Shown here in pieces: positions 1 through 13,280 of a stretch of 64,000 nt of DNA. The notes beneath the pieces are model-generated. The model did not search any database. It was not told the origin of the DNA and worked only from the letters and a program-made list of their open reading frames with translations. The translations under genes and the position numbers were made by a program. Source of the stretch: Clitoria ternatea (lineage: Eukaryota; Streptophyta; Magnoliopsida; Fabales; Fabaceae); contig CM075675.1 in the NCBI GenBank assembly GCA_037962975.1, positions 105,984,718-106,048,717 of the forward strand. Direction: 5' to 3'. Every line of letters starts with the position of its first letter. The first letter of the stretch is position 1.

Positions 1-2424
1 AATGGGAATTCGATTTAGACACTCATCTTTTCTCTCTTGGAACGTTATTTTAATGATAAAGAAACTCATTCTTGAAGAGTTTGTTTTTAGGATTGATGGG
101 TTATTATGATGGGAAGATGTTAGTTAATCATCATGTGATGCTCACAAGTAGTGCTAAACATGTAGATCCATAAACCCGTGATTGAAGTATTTTATTCTTT
201 TTTTGCGTCGGCAACCCGTGATTGAAGTATAAAGCTAGTTTATTTTTTGTTGTCACAATAGCTAGTATTGAAGTTCATAATTCTTCTTTTGGTCCAAAAA
301 AGATCGTATTTGAATGAACCCACGTTTAACTAAATGTTAAATAGCCCAACCCACATACTCTTTCTTTCGCAGTAACAAGAAAGAGGCTGATACCAACCCA
401 AAATGCTTTTTTGGCTGTGTTCTTTTGCTTTAAAAATACTAAAAAATTTCGACCAAAAACAAAATGCTAAAATTTGAAAACATGTATCTTTATGCAAGCT
501 CAAATTAACACATTTCATGACCAACTTACAATCATTCGAACGTTTATAGGACAATTAAGTTTGTCTAAATTGCCACAGTATGTACTTGTCTGACATATTA
601 CTTAGCTATAATGGCTTCTTCGAATAACACAATTCACTCTACTAAATTATAATTCAACTATATTTTATATATTTAAAACTGTTAATTAAGTTAGAATAAT
701 CGTTTTTAATTTATCAATAGATTTACACTCCGAAGGATCAGATATATGTTAAATCATTGAAATTCAGAGCAAGGAAAAGAAGAAGTCCGTCGATATGTTT
801 AAATCATTGAAGTCGAGGGAGATGGGATCATCTGAGCAGTTTTCTTGAAAATTAACCTCGTCATGATAGATGAAACCAATACTATGTTACATAACATCTA
901 CTTACATAATCGAAGCAAATGTTATTTATATTTTAGTTTTAATTATAAAACTATTATCATATTTCTTGTTTTAAAAATTTTATATAAAAAACACTTTATT
1001 TTTTATTTTTCCCTTCTTTTTTCAGTATAAATTTTTTAAAACAGAAAATATAATAATAATTGTGTGATTAAAACTAAAAACAAGAAATAAAAACAGAAAA
1101 TATTTTCACAGTTCTAATAAAATCTCACTTTTACATTTATTGAGTATAGGTAAAATTTTGACTGAATTTAAAATGTTTGATTCTTTCTAGTCATGATCTT
1201 ATCCAAATTTAAAAGTCACCTTTGCTTGTACATTCTTAAGCTACAATATAACCAAAGTGCAAATATCGGGTAAAATTCAAGGGTTTTTATCTAAAACTTT
1301 CCCTGATTTTTTGTTCTATATATTTTTTTAATCAATTTTTATGAATGATGAAATTCTTCACTAGATGAAAAAATAATCAATTGGAACTGACTTGAGAACA
1401 AAATCATGAAAACCTGTAAGAACGGGAGGAGAAAATAGGTATACTTTCATGAACCAATGAGATCGACAGTCTTAAACAATATCATACCTTACAAGTTACA
1501 TATATATGAAGAAAAAGAACGTGCGTGTGACAGTGTAAGATAAGTTTATTCAAACATCATTTCTGTATTTGAAGTTAAACATTGCATGCATGCCAAGCCT
1601 TTGTAACCTATATGTATAACACATGCTGATGAACCAAAATGCCAGGTGAAGTCTAATTCATAACTACTGAGTGTATTAATTTACTAAATATTCATATCCA
1701 TCCAAGGATTAACTCTTTCAAAACTACACATTCTTTAATTTTATATTTGTTTCGATAAAAATAATTAATTAATAGGGGTAAAAGGATAACCAAATCTGAT
1801 ACAATAGTTGATTTTATATATTCCAAAGGTTGATTTGATTATTCAAACAAAAAAGTATATATATATATACACATAAACTATAAATCAAGAACAAATATGA
1901 CATTTGATGGATTCCGCATTGCAGTCAATTTCACTCTAAAACATATCTCCTTTTTTTTTTTTAAATGCACTAACATGTAACTAATCCACTTTTGTCCCAA
2001 ACCTAAAGAGTATATGAAATTTTCTTGAGCCAAGACCAAATATAATATTTGATAGATTCTACTATGTAGTCAAGGTGACGAGTTTTCCCTTTAAATTATA
2101 TTTCAAATGCATCAACATATTGCTAATATATTGTGTCCCAGACCTGCATTGATTTCCTTCTTTCAAAGTTTCCAATAAGAATCTTAACTAAGAGAGAGAA
2201 AAGAGATCAAAATCGGTTTGAAGTATATCATTCATCCATTGTGATTCATATTCATATACAACAGTAAGAACAGAAGGATGCAAATCCATGACCCTGTATC
2301 ATGAAAAACTGCACACTCAAAATTGAAAACTATAGTCACACTACCCTACAATCTCTATAAGCCTCCATTCAAAACATAAACCGAATGGATCCATGCAAAT
2401 TTCCACAATAATCACCTAACGATA
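1..2424. other. AT-rich intergenic spacer
   Basis: No coding region is supported. The open frames here are short, AT-driven and show no protein motif. The stretch holds a short direct repeat of ACCCGTGATTGAAGTAT (about 174-190 and 214-230), a small TA microsatellite near 1857-1869 and a diverged tandem duplication listed separately. The last few hundred bases before 2424 probably include the 3' UTR of the minus-strand kinase, but no poly(A) signal can be assigned with confidence. Confidence 0.6.
1885..2150. repeat. Diverged tandem duplication, two units of about 144 bp
   Basis: The segment starting near 1885 (CAAGAACAAATATGACATTT) recurs near 2030 (CAAGACCAAATATAATATTT). The match continues through GATGGATTC/GATAGATTC, TGCAGTCAA/TGTAGTCAA and the AAATGCA-TAACATG versus AAATGCATCAACATA stretches. 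It looks like an old, decayed tandem duplication with no coding content. Confidence 0.5.
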
Positions 2425-3780
2425 CTAATTATCATAATTATTAACATAATGATAGTAATTATTATTAGCATAGTTTGAAATGAAAGTACATCTCCCAAGC
2501 CTCTTCCACCACCATTTTCTTTTCTTACAGGTCACGTGGGACTTATTCCTCCTCAACACCATTCCCTTCACCTCGGGTGGCCTATAGGTCCTAATCAAGG
2601 GCCACTTGATCCCATCGAAGAACGCGTGTCGTTTAACATCGGTGGCACCCCTGGCGCATCCTAGCCTCCTTCGAGGATCCTTCACCAGCAACTTCGCAAT
2701 CAAATCCATAGCCTCCACCATCCCCGCCTCCTCTCCCTCTGCCACGTGGAACCTCACGTCCTTGCTCGACGCTATATTGCGCAGCGTGCTCTCTTTGCTG
2801 CACCCCTTAAACGGCGTCGTTCCGTACAGCAACTCGTAGAGGAAAACCCCAAACGCCCACCAATCCACACCGTTACCGTGACCGTTCCCCGTAACAAGCT
2901 CCGGCGCTAGGTACTCGTGCGTCCCGACGCACGACCGTGAAAACGCCGTCGTGGGTTCCGCGACGAACTCCGCGTGTAACCTCTCTCGGGGTTTGTTATA
3001 ACTGAAGCAACCGTTTTTAGTTACGGTGTGGGCCCAGAGGTTGAAGCTTGGTGCCACGTCGGATTTGAAGCATAAATCGAAATCGGAGAGCATGACGTGG
3101 CCGTCCTCGCGTAGCAGAACGTTCTCGGGTTTCAAGTCGCGGTACACGATGCCCAGCGCGTGGAGGTACTCCAGCGCGACCAGGACCTCGGCGGCGAAGA
3201 AACGCGCCGCCGCGAGGGAGAAGCGGTTTTGGGGCTGTTTACGGAGGATGGAGTGGAGGTCTCCGCCGGGGCAGTAGTCGATGAGGAGACACGTGTAGTG
3301 CGAGACGTCGATGCGCGCGTAAAGAGTGGGGAGGAAGGGGTGGTCGAGCGCATGAAGGATCTCCGCCTCGGTTTCCGCGTGGGAGAATTTTTTGGCGGTT
3401 AGGAGGTCCTTGTCGACGACTTTGAGGGCGAAGTTAGCGCCGTCGTAGTCGCGGAGGCAGCAGAGGAAGACGCGGCCGAGGTTGCCGGAGCCGAGGTGGC
3501 GGAGGAGTTTGAGGTGGCGGAGATGGAGGCGGCCGTCGGATGAGAGGGCGGTGGCGGCTTGGATTGCGGACCAGTGGGGATCGGAGCTGCGGTGGGGACG
3601 GCGGGGGATGATGGAGGAGGAAGCTGCTGCTGCTGCGGCGGTGGAGAGACGGTCGTTGAAGCTGAGGGTGAGGCTGCTGGTTCGGGCTAAGCTGGTTCGA
3701 GGGCTGGTTCGGTCGGTGGTGGTGCTGGTGAAACTGAGATCGAGGTCTGTGTCTGGGAAATACAATGTGGGTTCATCCAT
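2425..3780 (-). CDS. WAG1/WAG2: WAG1/WAG2-type AGC-VIII protein kinase
   Basis: Single-exon serine/threonine kinase of 451 aa. The N-terminus is low-complexity (Ser/Thr, then an Ala/Ser run at about 48-56) and contains DTDLDLSFTST, a hallmark of WAG kinases. The kinase domain covers about 91-390: glycine loop GSGNLGRV (97-104), VAIK-type Lys120, helix-C Glu138, catalytic YRDLKPEN (213-220) and DFD (233-235) in place of DFG, as in plant AGC-VIII kinases. An insertion lies between DFD and the activation segment SCVGTHEYLAPE (283-294). The C-terminus ends in a WAG-like NNNYYHYV tail. No FxxF hydrophobic motif is seen. Known role of the family: phosphorylation of PIN auxin efflux carriers at the plasma membrane, affecting root waving and auxin flow. 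The ATG at 3780 is the family-like start. WAG1 and WAG2 cannot be told apart here. Confidence 0.93.
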   Translation of the reverse strand: MDEPTLYFPDTDLDLSFTSTTTDRTSPRTSLARTSSLTLSFNDRLSTAAAAAASSSIIPRRPHRSSDPHWSAIQAATALSSDGRLHLRHLKLLRHLGSGNLGRVFLCCLRDYDGANFALKVVDKDLLTAKKFSHAETEAEILHALDHPFLPTLYARIDVSHYTCLLIDYCPGGDLHSILRKQPQNRFSLAAARFFAAEVLVALEYLHALGIVYRDLKPENVLLREDGHVMLSDFDLCFKSDVAPSFNLWAHTVTKNGCFSYNKPRERLHAEFVAEPTTAFSRSCVGTHEYLAPELVTGNGHGNGVDWWAFGVFLYELLYGTTPFKGCSKESTLRNIASSKDVRFHVAEGEEAGMVEAMDLIAKLLVKDPRRRLGCARGATDVKRHAFFDGIKWPLIRTYRPPEVKGMVLRRNKSHVTCKKRKWWWKRLGRCTFISNYANNNYYHYVNNYDN

Positions 3781-3850
3781 GGTTGTTGATGTTTTTTGTT
3801 ACTATGGACTTGCGTTGTTTGTGAGACACTAACGTTGGTGTTTGGTTTTT

Positions 3851-3860
3851 GTATATAAAA
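3851..3860 (-). promoter_or_regulatory. Candidate TATA element of the WAG-type kinase
   Basis: An A/T motif (minus strand TTTTATATAC) lies about 70-80 bp upstream of the kinase ATG, a reasonable TATA distance if the 5' leader is short. The motif reads better as a TATA box on the plus strand, but no plus-strand gene follows. The assignment is tentative. Confidence 0.3.
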
Positions 3861-5852
3861 GGTTATGGGAACACAGAAGTGGGTCCGAAGGTTCAAGAAA
3901 GTTGACCCAACTGGAGCATCCAGGACATGGACTTGGACACTCGACAGGTGCACTGCAGAGGTTAGGTTGACCAACTGGATTTTGAATATTTTATCATTTT
4001 ACCACTATTATATTATGATCTTCCAGGTTTGAAGTGTTATCTTATGTTTGCATAATTCAAAATGAAAAATCTATATCCGAATTTAAATATGGAATACGTT
4101 AATTAGAATCATAATATATAATTAGAATGTAGCATAATTTTTTATATACCTAATTCAGATTTTAACTGTGTAAGTTTATAAGTGATAAAATTCTGCTTAT
4201 TAAGATTTAATAGATATATTATGTTGATTTACTATATATATTTTGATATGATTAAACATATTTCTAAAGTTGTCAAATACATTACAAGTTAGTTTAAAAG
4301 GTTACTAGTGTCTTGTTAAGCACAGACTTAAAAGAGATATCAGATTCCTTATGTTGGAAAAGGTTTGCTGCATGAGAGGTTTACTTAAGAGGAAGTTGCA
4401 CCAATATTACGACTCTGCTCGAGAAGAAATTGATTAACTTTCCAATCTAGGATTCCGTGCACATTTCTGTTTGGCTTTTATTTCCATAGGCCCTAAAAGA
4501 TCACTGAAGTAATGTAATTTCTTTGTTTTATTCCCTTGAAATATTTGGTATATTTGTGGGGGTTGGTGTGAGAAAAATAGTGGAGTGGTAACTAATGAAG
4601 TGTTGGGGAACAAATTAACGGCTTGGTGGCTTGATTTTGTTTGTTTCTAAGGTTGGTGTTGTTGAATCGGGGTGACAATGACGCAGGGTAAGTGAGTAAT
4701 TAATATTTTGGAACCTTCAGGAAATATTGCAGGGATTCTAGTGCTAGGTGTACATATATAGCTGCTAGCTCAGGCCATTTGGCAAATTCCAAGAGTTTGT
4801 TAACTGTTAATATAGCAGAAAATAGGGGCGGTGTTGCATCTTGACATCTTCTACAAAATTATATTGCAGTATGGGGAAGATATACATATATAATATTAGC
4901 TAGAGTGGATAAGGAATTGGTGTGTGTATACATACATTTAAGAGTAGACCGACTTGTGATATTTTGTATATTGAGGAATTCTTACGTCTTCTCACATAAT
5001 TTTGCTAAAACAGCTCATATATAATATAATAGGGATGGATAAATGCACTAAGCTCAAACTGGGTCACTCGTAAAACTAAGAAACATGGATACTTTTTATT
5101 TCATGAATATAATTATGAGTTGAGGACGTATTAATCAATAAAATATTGAAACAGTTTTTGTAAGGTTAACAAAGTCGGTGGAGGGGGAAATATTGGTGAG
5201 TTTGTGAGTTTAAGGTGGTTAAGGGGTGGGCATGTGGGGTTGGGACCTACAGGGGTTAGTGATGGTGTCTGCCACGTGGTCAACATTGGCCCTACATTGT
5301 CGCCTACAGAATTCATTAATAATAATGGAGGGTGAGGGTGGCTAGCTCCATCCCTCGTGATCCAACTGCTCTTGGGGGCATGGGTGATGTTCCCTTTAGT
5401 CAACTCCTTCCAATTTCACGATAGTCATTTCTATTACGCAATCTCCCACTATTTCTATCTGAATTTTATAGGAAAATATGTTAAACAATATCCCCCCAGC
5501 TAATACTATATATACCAATCACAATGTGCTAAAATTTAAAATGAGCAAGTTTAGGTTTGGTCAAATATATCTCAAAAATTAGGTTAAAAATATACCTCTA
5601 ACTAATAAGTTTTACTAATACATGTCATAGTTTAATAATTGGTTGACAAGAAGATGGAAGGAAGTTAGTCTAATAAATTTAAAAGAATGTATAAACCTCA
5701 CACAATTGTAATGTTATTTTTAGTTCTAAATATAAGTAAATATAACTATTTTTATATATATTAAGAATAATGGTTGGAAGTAGTTATTTATATTAATGTT
5801 ATTAAATATTTTAATGTCTTTAATATCATTTATTAAACATTGGTTGTCTTGG

Positions 5853-5854
<2 letters not shown>

Positions 5855-5885
<31 letters not shown>
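5855..5885. repeat. (AT)n microsatellite
   Basis: An uninterrupted AT dinucleotide run of about 15 units inside AT-rich spacer. Similar short runs occur near 7436-7452. Confidence 0.9.
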
Positions 5886-5890
<5 letters not shown>

Positions 5891-6149
5891 AAACATATTT
5901 GGTTGACAAACATTTAATGACATTTAAAAAATACAAGTTTGTTTATATTATGAGTTTAAAAAATTCCATTAAAATTTACTTATATTCAGTTATAATAAAT
6001 ACATTACAACTAGAAAATAAATTTAATAATACATTTTAAACACTATTGTTAATTACATATTTTAAAAATATATTTTAATAATATATTAACTATTATAAAT
6101 AATACCAAATATATTGTTTAACAATAAATAAGTAAATAAATTATTATTA

Positions 6150-6560
6150 AATATTGATCCAGATCAAGTACATCGATACCCCAACACCAAGCTTGCCACA
6201 TAGCTAGGGGACAACGTAGTGCAAGGACATCACAATCATACCAGAAAGTGTCAGGAACTTGTTGCCGATGATCTCAACGCGTCATCCTACTTACCTTGAT
6301 ACAATCATGATTATTTTAACCATTTCAGCGGTTATAAATATATATGTCTCACATTTATTGCACATATATGTTCATTTAATTCCTCAACCAAAAACTTTTA
6401 ACTAGTGCCTCAACCCCTTACACTAGTATACATTGGCTTAGGCATCAGATATACCTTACGAGACTCATCCCCATTAGGTCTCTAGACCCTTTTGCATGTA
6501 TCTAGACGATATCGACAATACACCTTGTGTACAGCAAATTAACATCGACCACAATCAAAT
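6150..6560. mobile_element. LTR-like remnant
   Basis: A GC-richer island in A/T desert. It contains a TATA-like TTATAAATATATATG near 6333, followed about 100 bp later by GGCTTAGGCATCAGATATACC and CCTTTTGCATGTATCT. The ACTTAGGCATCAGAGT...CCTTTTGCAGGT pattern is common in the R/U5 part of plant LTR retrotransposons. Neither TG/CA ends nor a target duplication could be found, so this is best read as a truncated old LTR. The family is not identified. Confidence 0.35.
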
Positions 6561-9500
6561 ATATTATTATATATCATGAATAATTTATTTTAGTTATATT
6601 ACATAATAATATATTTTTATTCTAAAATATTTTAAAAACATATTTTTAAATACCTTTAATAATATAAAATATATTATAAAATAGTTTTTAATAATTTATT
6701 ATTATTTAACATATTTAATATTATTAAATTTATTTTTAAAGTGTATCTAAACAATAATATATTTAATATTATTAAATATATTTAATAATACATTAAAAAT
6801 ATTTTATAGTAAATGTTATTAAAGATATATTATTAAAATTAGTTTTTAAATATATTATTAAATTTATTTTATAATTTTTATATTAAATATATTATTAATA
6901 ATATATTTATTATAACCAATAATACTAACATATGTCCATGTGTGTTATATATATAAATATTCTTTTACATATACTAATAAACATTTAGGACAAAATTGTG
7001 ACATAAAATAAACGTAAAGGATCAAATATATATATTTTAGTCTAAAAGTTAAAAATTTTGATTTTTTTTAACAACTTTCTAGTGCTTATTTATTTTAACT
7101 AAAATGTTATTATTTGTGAGTATCGGTAAAAAGTAGATCTAATTTAATCAATGATGTATTTAAATTCTAAATGTGCAACTAAATAATTACATTATATATA
7201 TTTAAGAAAATAAATTTGTCGTATAAAATATTTTATACAGAGATAAGCATTCTTACATGTGCATCGGTTGAGATGCACATCAAACTCAATTCCCATCCGT
7301 TACAGACTGGACTTCTTCCCACATTTCTTGGGAGCAAGATGTTTTAATAATGTCTACAAATTAATAATCAAATAATTTATTCTTTTTACATTTTCAACTA
7401 AACAACTAGTTGATTATGATGAATAATCTCCCAAATATATATATATATATATGATCTTATAGCTATAGTACTTAAACAAATTAATTAACCATAAATGGTC
7501 CTAATCTTATTTATTTATTAGTTTTTTTGGTAAACACTACGCATAGATGGTAAAATAATTACTTGTCTTTCAATTTAATTAAAAATATTGTATTTTGAAT
7601 CTGCTTAATTTGTTGCCTATTCTTTAGGGCAATGTTTTAATATTACATCGGATTCTATTTCTGTAGCTGCATACTGAACATTATAGCTGAATCATAACAT
7701 GCTCAATATTTGTATTAAGATGTAGCATTGCAAACTTAAATGCGGTTAACCATGTGCATATGGCATGAAAGATGCATATTAATGGTTCAACTTGCTTAAA
7801 AGTGTTTTAATTTACTGGTATCCAAGGCAATGTTTAGTTGTTAATTACTTACATAATTAAATTAATTATTAATTACACAATTGAAATATCCCCTCTCAAA
7901 TTAAGGTTTATAAAACGTCACAAAAGCACGTGGCAAAACTTATTGGCTTGATATCTAAAAGGACATTGCACAATGTGTGTCACATGAGAGCTATGCTCTT
8001 AAAAATCGCATGGCCCATTACCAAATGGAAAAGAATTTCATCATTGACATGCATATTGATGCTGCCCTACCCGTGCCATCTTCATTATAATTTGCCATAG
8101 GTTACATTGCCATATGTTTTAGTTGATAACACTTAGTGAAATTAGCTCAATAATATGCTTTGATTTCAATTAAAGAATAAAACTAAAAAGCATCTAATTG
8201 AAGAGATAGACAATTTTTTCCTACATCAAGTCAACAGCTATTGCTTATTAATTTTGTCTTAACATTTCAGACATATCTATATACAGGTGAAACAACAAGA
8301 TGCTGCATGTTGCTTACCATTGATGGAGGAACAGACCATATGTATCCTTAATTGCTTGATCATCTTTAATCTACAGGAAAAAAAAAATAATTCCCATCCA
8401 TTACCAAGATTGGTACACTTATCAATCAGGCTTTTAACATATATATACATCATATAACATTGGTCTATTAACAAAACAAACTAACAATTCAAATTTGTTT
8501 ATTAAAAAATATATCATCTTCATGGTGTGTACTCCATAATTAACCTTGTTTTATATATTGTTAATATTCAGATTCATAATGAATATTAAATTTTTTGAAG
8601 AAATGTGGGAAACGTATTTTTAATTATATATCCTATGGTATACGAATACTGTTATACTATATATACTTGGTCAATATTATGTCATGACATGAGATTAGTT
8701 TATGTAAAATAGCGGAATGTAGGGGGAAAGTGAGAAATTAATTATTGCATGGCCACATAAACACAAACAAGAAAAATACAAAAAAATGAACATGTAAAAG
8801 AAAAAGGGAAACAAAATAAATGAACTGATTGTGTAAAGTGATCAACAAAGCAAAGAATTGAATCAAGTAATTGTAAAGTAATCACAAAATTTTCATTAGG
8901 TGTATATGGTCAAGGAGAAGTAGAAGCTAAGACAGACATGCTCCCCGACCTTTGAAGCTTTATAAGGATTGATTCATTGAATTTGGCTCCTAAAGCTCCA
9001 ATTATATATGTTATTGTTAGTTTGATGATTTTAAACATAACAATAACACCTGACCTTTCTGTTATTTGTTTAATCTTTCCAATTTCGTCTTCTCTCCACA
9101 GAGTCACATGCATCAACTTCCATCATGCACCCTTTGAAGTTCTCAATCATTAACTCAGATACCTTTATGTTATTTAACTTATCAACCTTTAATTAGACAA
9201 TGTTAGCAGACAAAGGACTCAATCATGGCCCTCAACTAATAATGAGGATACCCATCTGAAACTCATTGAAAATAAATAAACAAAGAGAAACTTTAACAAG
9301 TGTTTTTAACACATTTATTAAGAAAGTAGAAATAAATTTTTTATTTAAAATTAAAATTAATATTAATGCAGTCTCTTCTAACTCTTTCTTTAGAAAAATC
9401 TAACATAAATTCAATTATGAATTTCTTTAATTTTGATGCCTTAAACAATGTCAAAACTACACAAGTTATGAGACCCATTGTTGATAAGAATTGGTGAGAT

Positions 9501-11523
9501 GACTATAAATTATTGGTATCGTACAGTTGGCTGAAGGCTCATATTGTTTGGTGAACCCATTTGGTGGTATCATATATAGAGAGGCTAAAAATTATATGAG
9601 CAATGAGAAGATGCTCAAAGTTAAATAAGTTCAATAATGATTACATATGGTGAACTTGCAAGTTGCATGTAGTTATTTCAGTTACAAACCACCTGTCTCG
9701 AACGCAGACAATAAAATGAACTGACATAAATTAAAACAAAAAAAACAAAACAAAAATTGGAAGAGAAAACAAACAAACTTATATAGGCATCACTTTATTC
9801 AGGTAATTGAATTTTTATTTATTTATGTGAAAGATAAGTTATGAAATAAGAGAAGTTATATATATACATTATATATTGATCATAATACATTATACAGTTA
9901 TATATATACAAGTGGCTTATTATCTGTTTATATATGTGTGCATCATAAATAATTAATCCTTGTATCTGCTGAGAATATATTACTGATCCCAACAAACTAT
10001 GAATTTTAAAAATTAAATTTTGCAGTGGTTAATTATCACAAGGTAATACAGATGGTGGTTTAATTTTTTCCGTATCTTACGTTGAAATTAATTATTTTTT
10101 GAATAGGCTGTGAAACTTGATGGTTCTTGTTCCTCCGAGGTCAGAAGGGACCCACCTGTTCTCCCGATTCCTCTTATTTTAGTTAGAGAGAGAATTCCGT
10201 CAATTTTAGTGTAATGGACCCGGACCCTCTTGATTCTAACCTAGGTATAAATATATATTTTATGCGTACATTGTAAATTAAGTGACACATTATAGAGATT
10301 AATAAATCTAATTTCTATGAGGATTTACTAGGATTTTGTGTTTTAAACACTGTGTGTGAATAGTTCTGAATTGAAGGTTTGGCATTGCAATTAATGTTTA
10401 TATGTAGATGAGATGAAGAAGGATCCTTTCTCCTTAAAAATAAGTGTGAAGTTACGTCTATCGTTGCATTTTCATCCATTAGCTCCTACCGAATTCCATT
10501 ATCCAATATTGAATGTTATATATTCACGTCATATTTATTAATTATTACTCTTTCTATTCTTTTTATAAGAAAAAAATATTTTTAAATACAAGAAACATAA
10601 GAAATTTTTAATTGTTAAATGTTTTATATATCTTTTATTTATTATAAAATTTATGTTTGTTAAATATTATGGGTAATTTTATAATGAAGTATTGAATTAA
10701 TAACATTTTTAATTGATATAATTGTTTTTGATGTTTTTCTTTAATTTTAATGATTTGGTTATATGTTTTTCTATTGGATATTAACTAAATAGATATTGGG
10801 CATTACTTATGTCATCCTCTTTACATTAATTCTTGCCATCACAAGTATTCATTTTAGTAAATAAACAACTTTGAATTGAACATTTGTAACATAGTTTGAA
10901 ATAAATGTCCACCTATCAGCATTTGATGGAACAATACGCAGCAAACAAAAAAAAAACTTTGATTCATAAATGTTTATTATTTCATCTACCTGTTGTTTGC
11001 CATAAGGTTAGACAAAATTTTGCGCGTAGGACATCTCTTGAACTGAAACCCCTGAGACATGAGACACGAGTATATATGTGTGAAAAAAATTCAGTTTTTA
11101 ATCTAAATTATATTTAAGTCCAATTTAAATAAGAAAAAATAGGATTTCATCAAATTAAATATTAAAGGCATATTTTATATTTATATTTGTATAAAATCTA
11201 ATTTTTAAAAAACCAGATTTGATTAAATTCAAATTTTAAAAATTGAATTTGGATATATCCATTTTTAAAAAAATGGATTTGAACTCAATCCAATTTAATA
11301 TAATAAAAATAAATTGATTTTAAAATTCAATTCTTTAAATAGTATAATTTAATTTTTTAAATTACCTACTTCATTTTTGATATGGTAATTATTTTCATTC
11401 ATAGTTGAAATTTCAAATTTTGAATTAATAACATTTTTTATATAGTAATTATTCGACTAATAGTGTTTTATGTTCATATACAGTTTAGGTTAGGTAGGTT
11501 TTAAGATATCTTTCAACCTTATA

Positions 11524-11659
11524 GCATGTTTGGAAGACACTGTGAATGGAGAAAATCTTTGTTCCAGCTCCGTTGGGGTAAAAGCTACCCAGGCTTGCTT
11601 CAAAGGCAACGGAGAAAATTTCCGTTGGCTTCCGTTCGTCTCTCTGCTCCAAACATCCC
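11524..11659. mobile_element. MITE-like element with short terminal inverted repeats
   Basis: The block opens with GCATGTTTGGAA and closes with CTCCAAACATCCC, imperfect inverted repeats of about 12 bp around ~135 bp of higher-GC sequence. That sequence contains two copies of CAACGGAGAAAAT-like words. Size and ends fit a small non-autonomous DNA transposon. The target duplication is not clear. Confidence 0.35.
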
Positions 11660-12589
11660 TTTAACCTACTTGTGAAAACCCATTTAAAAAAAGTTATATA
11701 TAATTGATTAAGATATAGCTTAATGAAAACCATGCATCTTACTAATTTAGACATGACTTATATTTACAAAACACATGATCAGTTTGAGAAAAAGTAATGC
11801 AATAGAGTATTAATTGGTATGAACTTTATATCCTTAAATGAATTTATAATTCAACCCTTAAATTAGTGAAATTCACATGCTCCTAAAGAAGTTATTAAAT
11901 AGTGTATGTACAATAGTTTGACACCAAACATGAACAAATCTAAAATTCACTTAAAAATTACTATTGTGAAGTCCTGTGCTGAGGAGTTTTCCTAACATTC
12001 TTTTCCAATTCTTTTCCTTTCTTTTGCCCCTAAATAAGTTTCCTTTAGCACCAAGGTAGAAGACAACATTATTGGGTTGGTATATTCACGTTAGTTAATG
12101 TTGGTCCTTGATATTGATTTTAAGTACTATATAAATATTTATATAATTTGGACAATTTTAATAAAATAATGCATTTTTAAAAATTATTTACCAAAGTAAA
12201 GTTGTTTTGAAACATATTACCTGTTTTGGTTCAAAAAATCAACACAATTAATGTTTCATGTGAACATAAAATGTTCAAAACATGATTCAAATCTTGGTCT
12301 TGAAACTTATTCTTCATCACCTTTACTACTATTTCAATGAATTAAAAAAGATATTACTAGTCTAAATCATTTTTTAGGGACGCGTTTATTCCCAACACCT
12401 TTAAATAAGTAGTTGTGCACATTAATTGAAGAGTTAATGAAAGTCATTTGACCTAGTTAAGGTTTATTGTGCTCAAACCTGTGAGAACTTACATTTAAAA
12501 TGATTTGCAACACTGCATCATCTTATAATCTTGTGGTTATCAGCATTGGATTTTAAAGGAGCTTAAATCTTGAGTATTATATCTCAATA

Positions 12590-12856
12590 ATGATTTATCA
12601 TTGTAGGAAGCATATGGAGGAAAATGTGGAAGAAGAAACTCTATACAGTCTCATTCACAGCATAATCACATCCCAAGAAATCCAAGAAACATGGAAATGC
12701 AAGCAAGAATTGCAAGAGAAGAAGCTCTGTGCACCATCATCTCTTCCTCACAATGTGCTTGGGGGACTTTGGGACAACACCATTGAAGTTGAGTTTTCTT
12801 CTCTCATTGTATTCTTTGTTAATAAAAAATTACTATTTAAATGCTTCAGACTTTAA
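12590..12856 (+). other. Undecided small ORF, 88 aa
   Basis: An open frame in a locally GC-richer stretch. The predicted peptide is Glu/Lys-rich and amphipathic over residues 5-50, with a Leu/Pro/Gly section after that, and then runs into an obviously non-coding AT tail. I recognise no domain. It could be an exon remnant, a small gene or chance. No promoter or splice context decides this. It lies tail-to-tail with the kinesin 3' end. Confidence 0.15.
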
Positions 12857-13280
12857 CTGATCCCATTTTATGGGATAAGATTTTTTTATTATTGGTGTAG
12901 TAAATGGTTCAAACTCAGTCTTAAAGATTAAGGTTAACAAAACAACAATAAAAACAAACTTATTCTATAGTAGTTTTTCACACAAAACTTCAATCCAAAA
13001 TGTGATCCTACTTAAAATAAAATTAATTCACCAGTGATGTGGCATCATGGTTCAGCCCTGAACAAAAAAGGATCATGAGACCACAAGTTAAAAACTATAT
13101 TGCACCTCACTCACGAAAATATACAAGAAATTTAACAAATGAGTTTTAATATTTCAGCATTTCCCATATGAAAAACATCATTTTTCATTTTCAAGGGGTG
13201 ACACACAAGAAATCAATTTCATCTATCCACACAACACAAAAAATAGAACTAAAAAAAACATCTAGATCAACACCCAGTTT

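Larger units (their letters stand above)
3861..13280. other. Gene-poor, AT-rich intergenic region
   Basis: About 9.4 kb with no gene that I can support. Much of 5.5-7.3 kb is near-pure A/T with repeated AATATATT-like words. Islands of higher GC occur at 5150-5400, 6150-6560 (LTR-like), 10130-10240, 11524-11659 (MITE-like) and 12590-12856 (small undecided ORF). None gives a convincing protein. The last ~100 bp before 13280 probably contain the 3' UTR of the minus-strand kinesin. Confidence 0.55.

Noticed and set aside
3026..3974. Several open frames antisense to or overlapping the WAG-type kinase
   Set aside because: They lie opposite a GC-rich, motif-complete kinase exon, are of biased composition (Arg/Glu- or Ser/Thr-rich) and show no domain.
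5131..5403. 90-codon minus-strand frame rich in Pro
   Set aside because: No domain, no promoter and AT-rich surroundings; long only because this piece is locally GC-rich.
8910..9116. 68-codon minus-strand frame
   Set aside because: No recognisable family and no splice partners in the surrounding AT-rich spacer.
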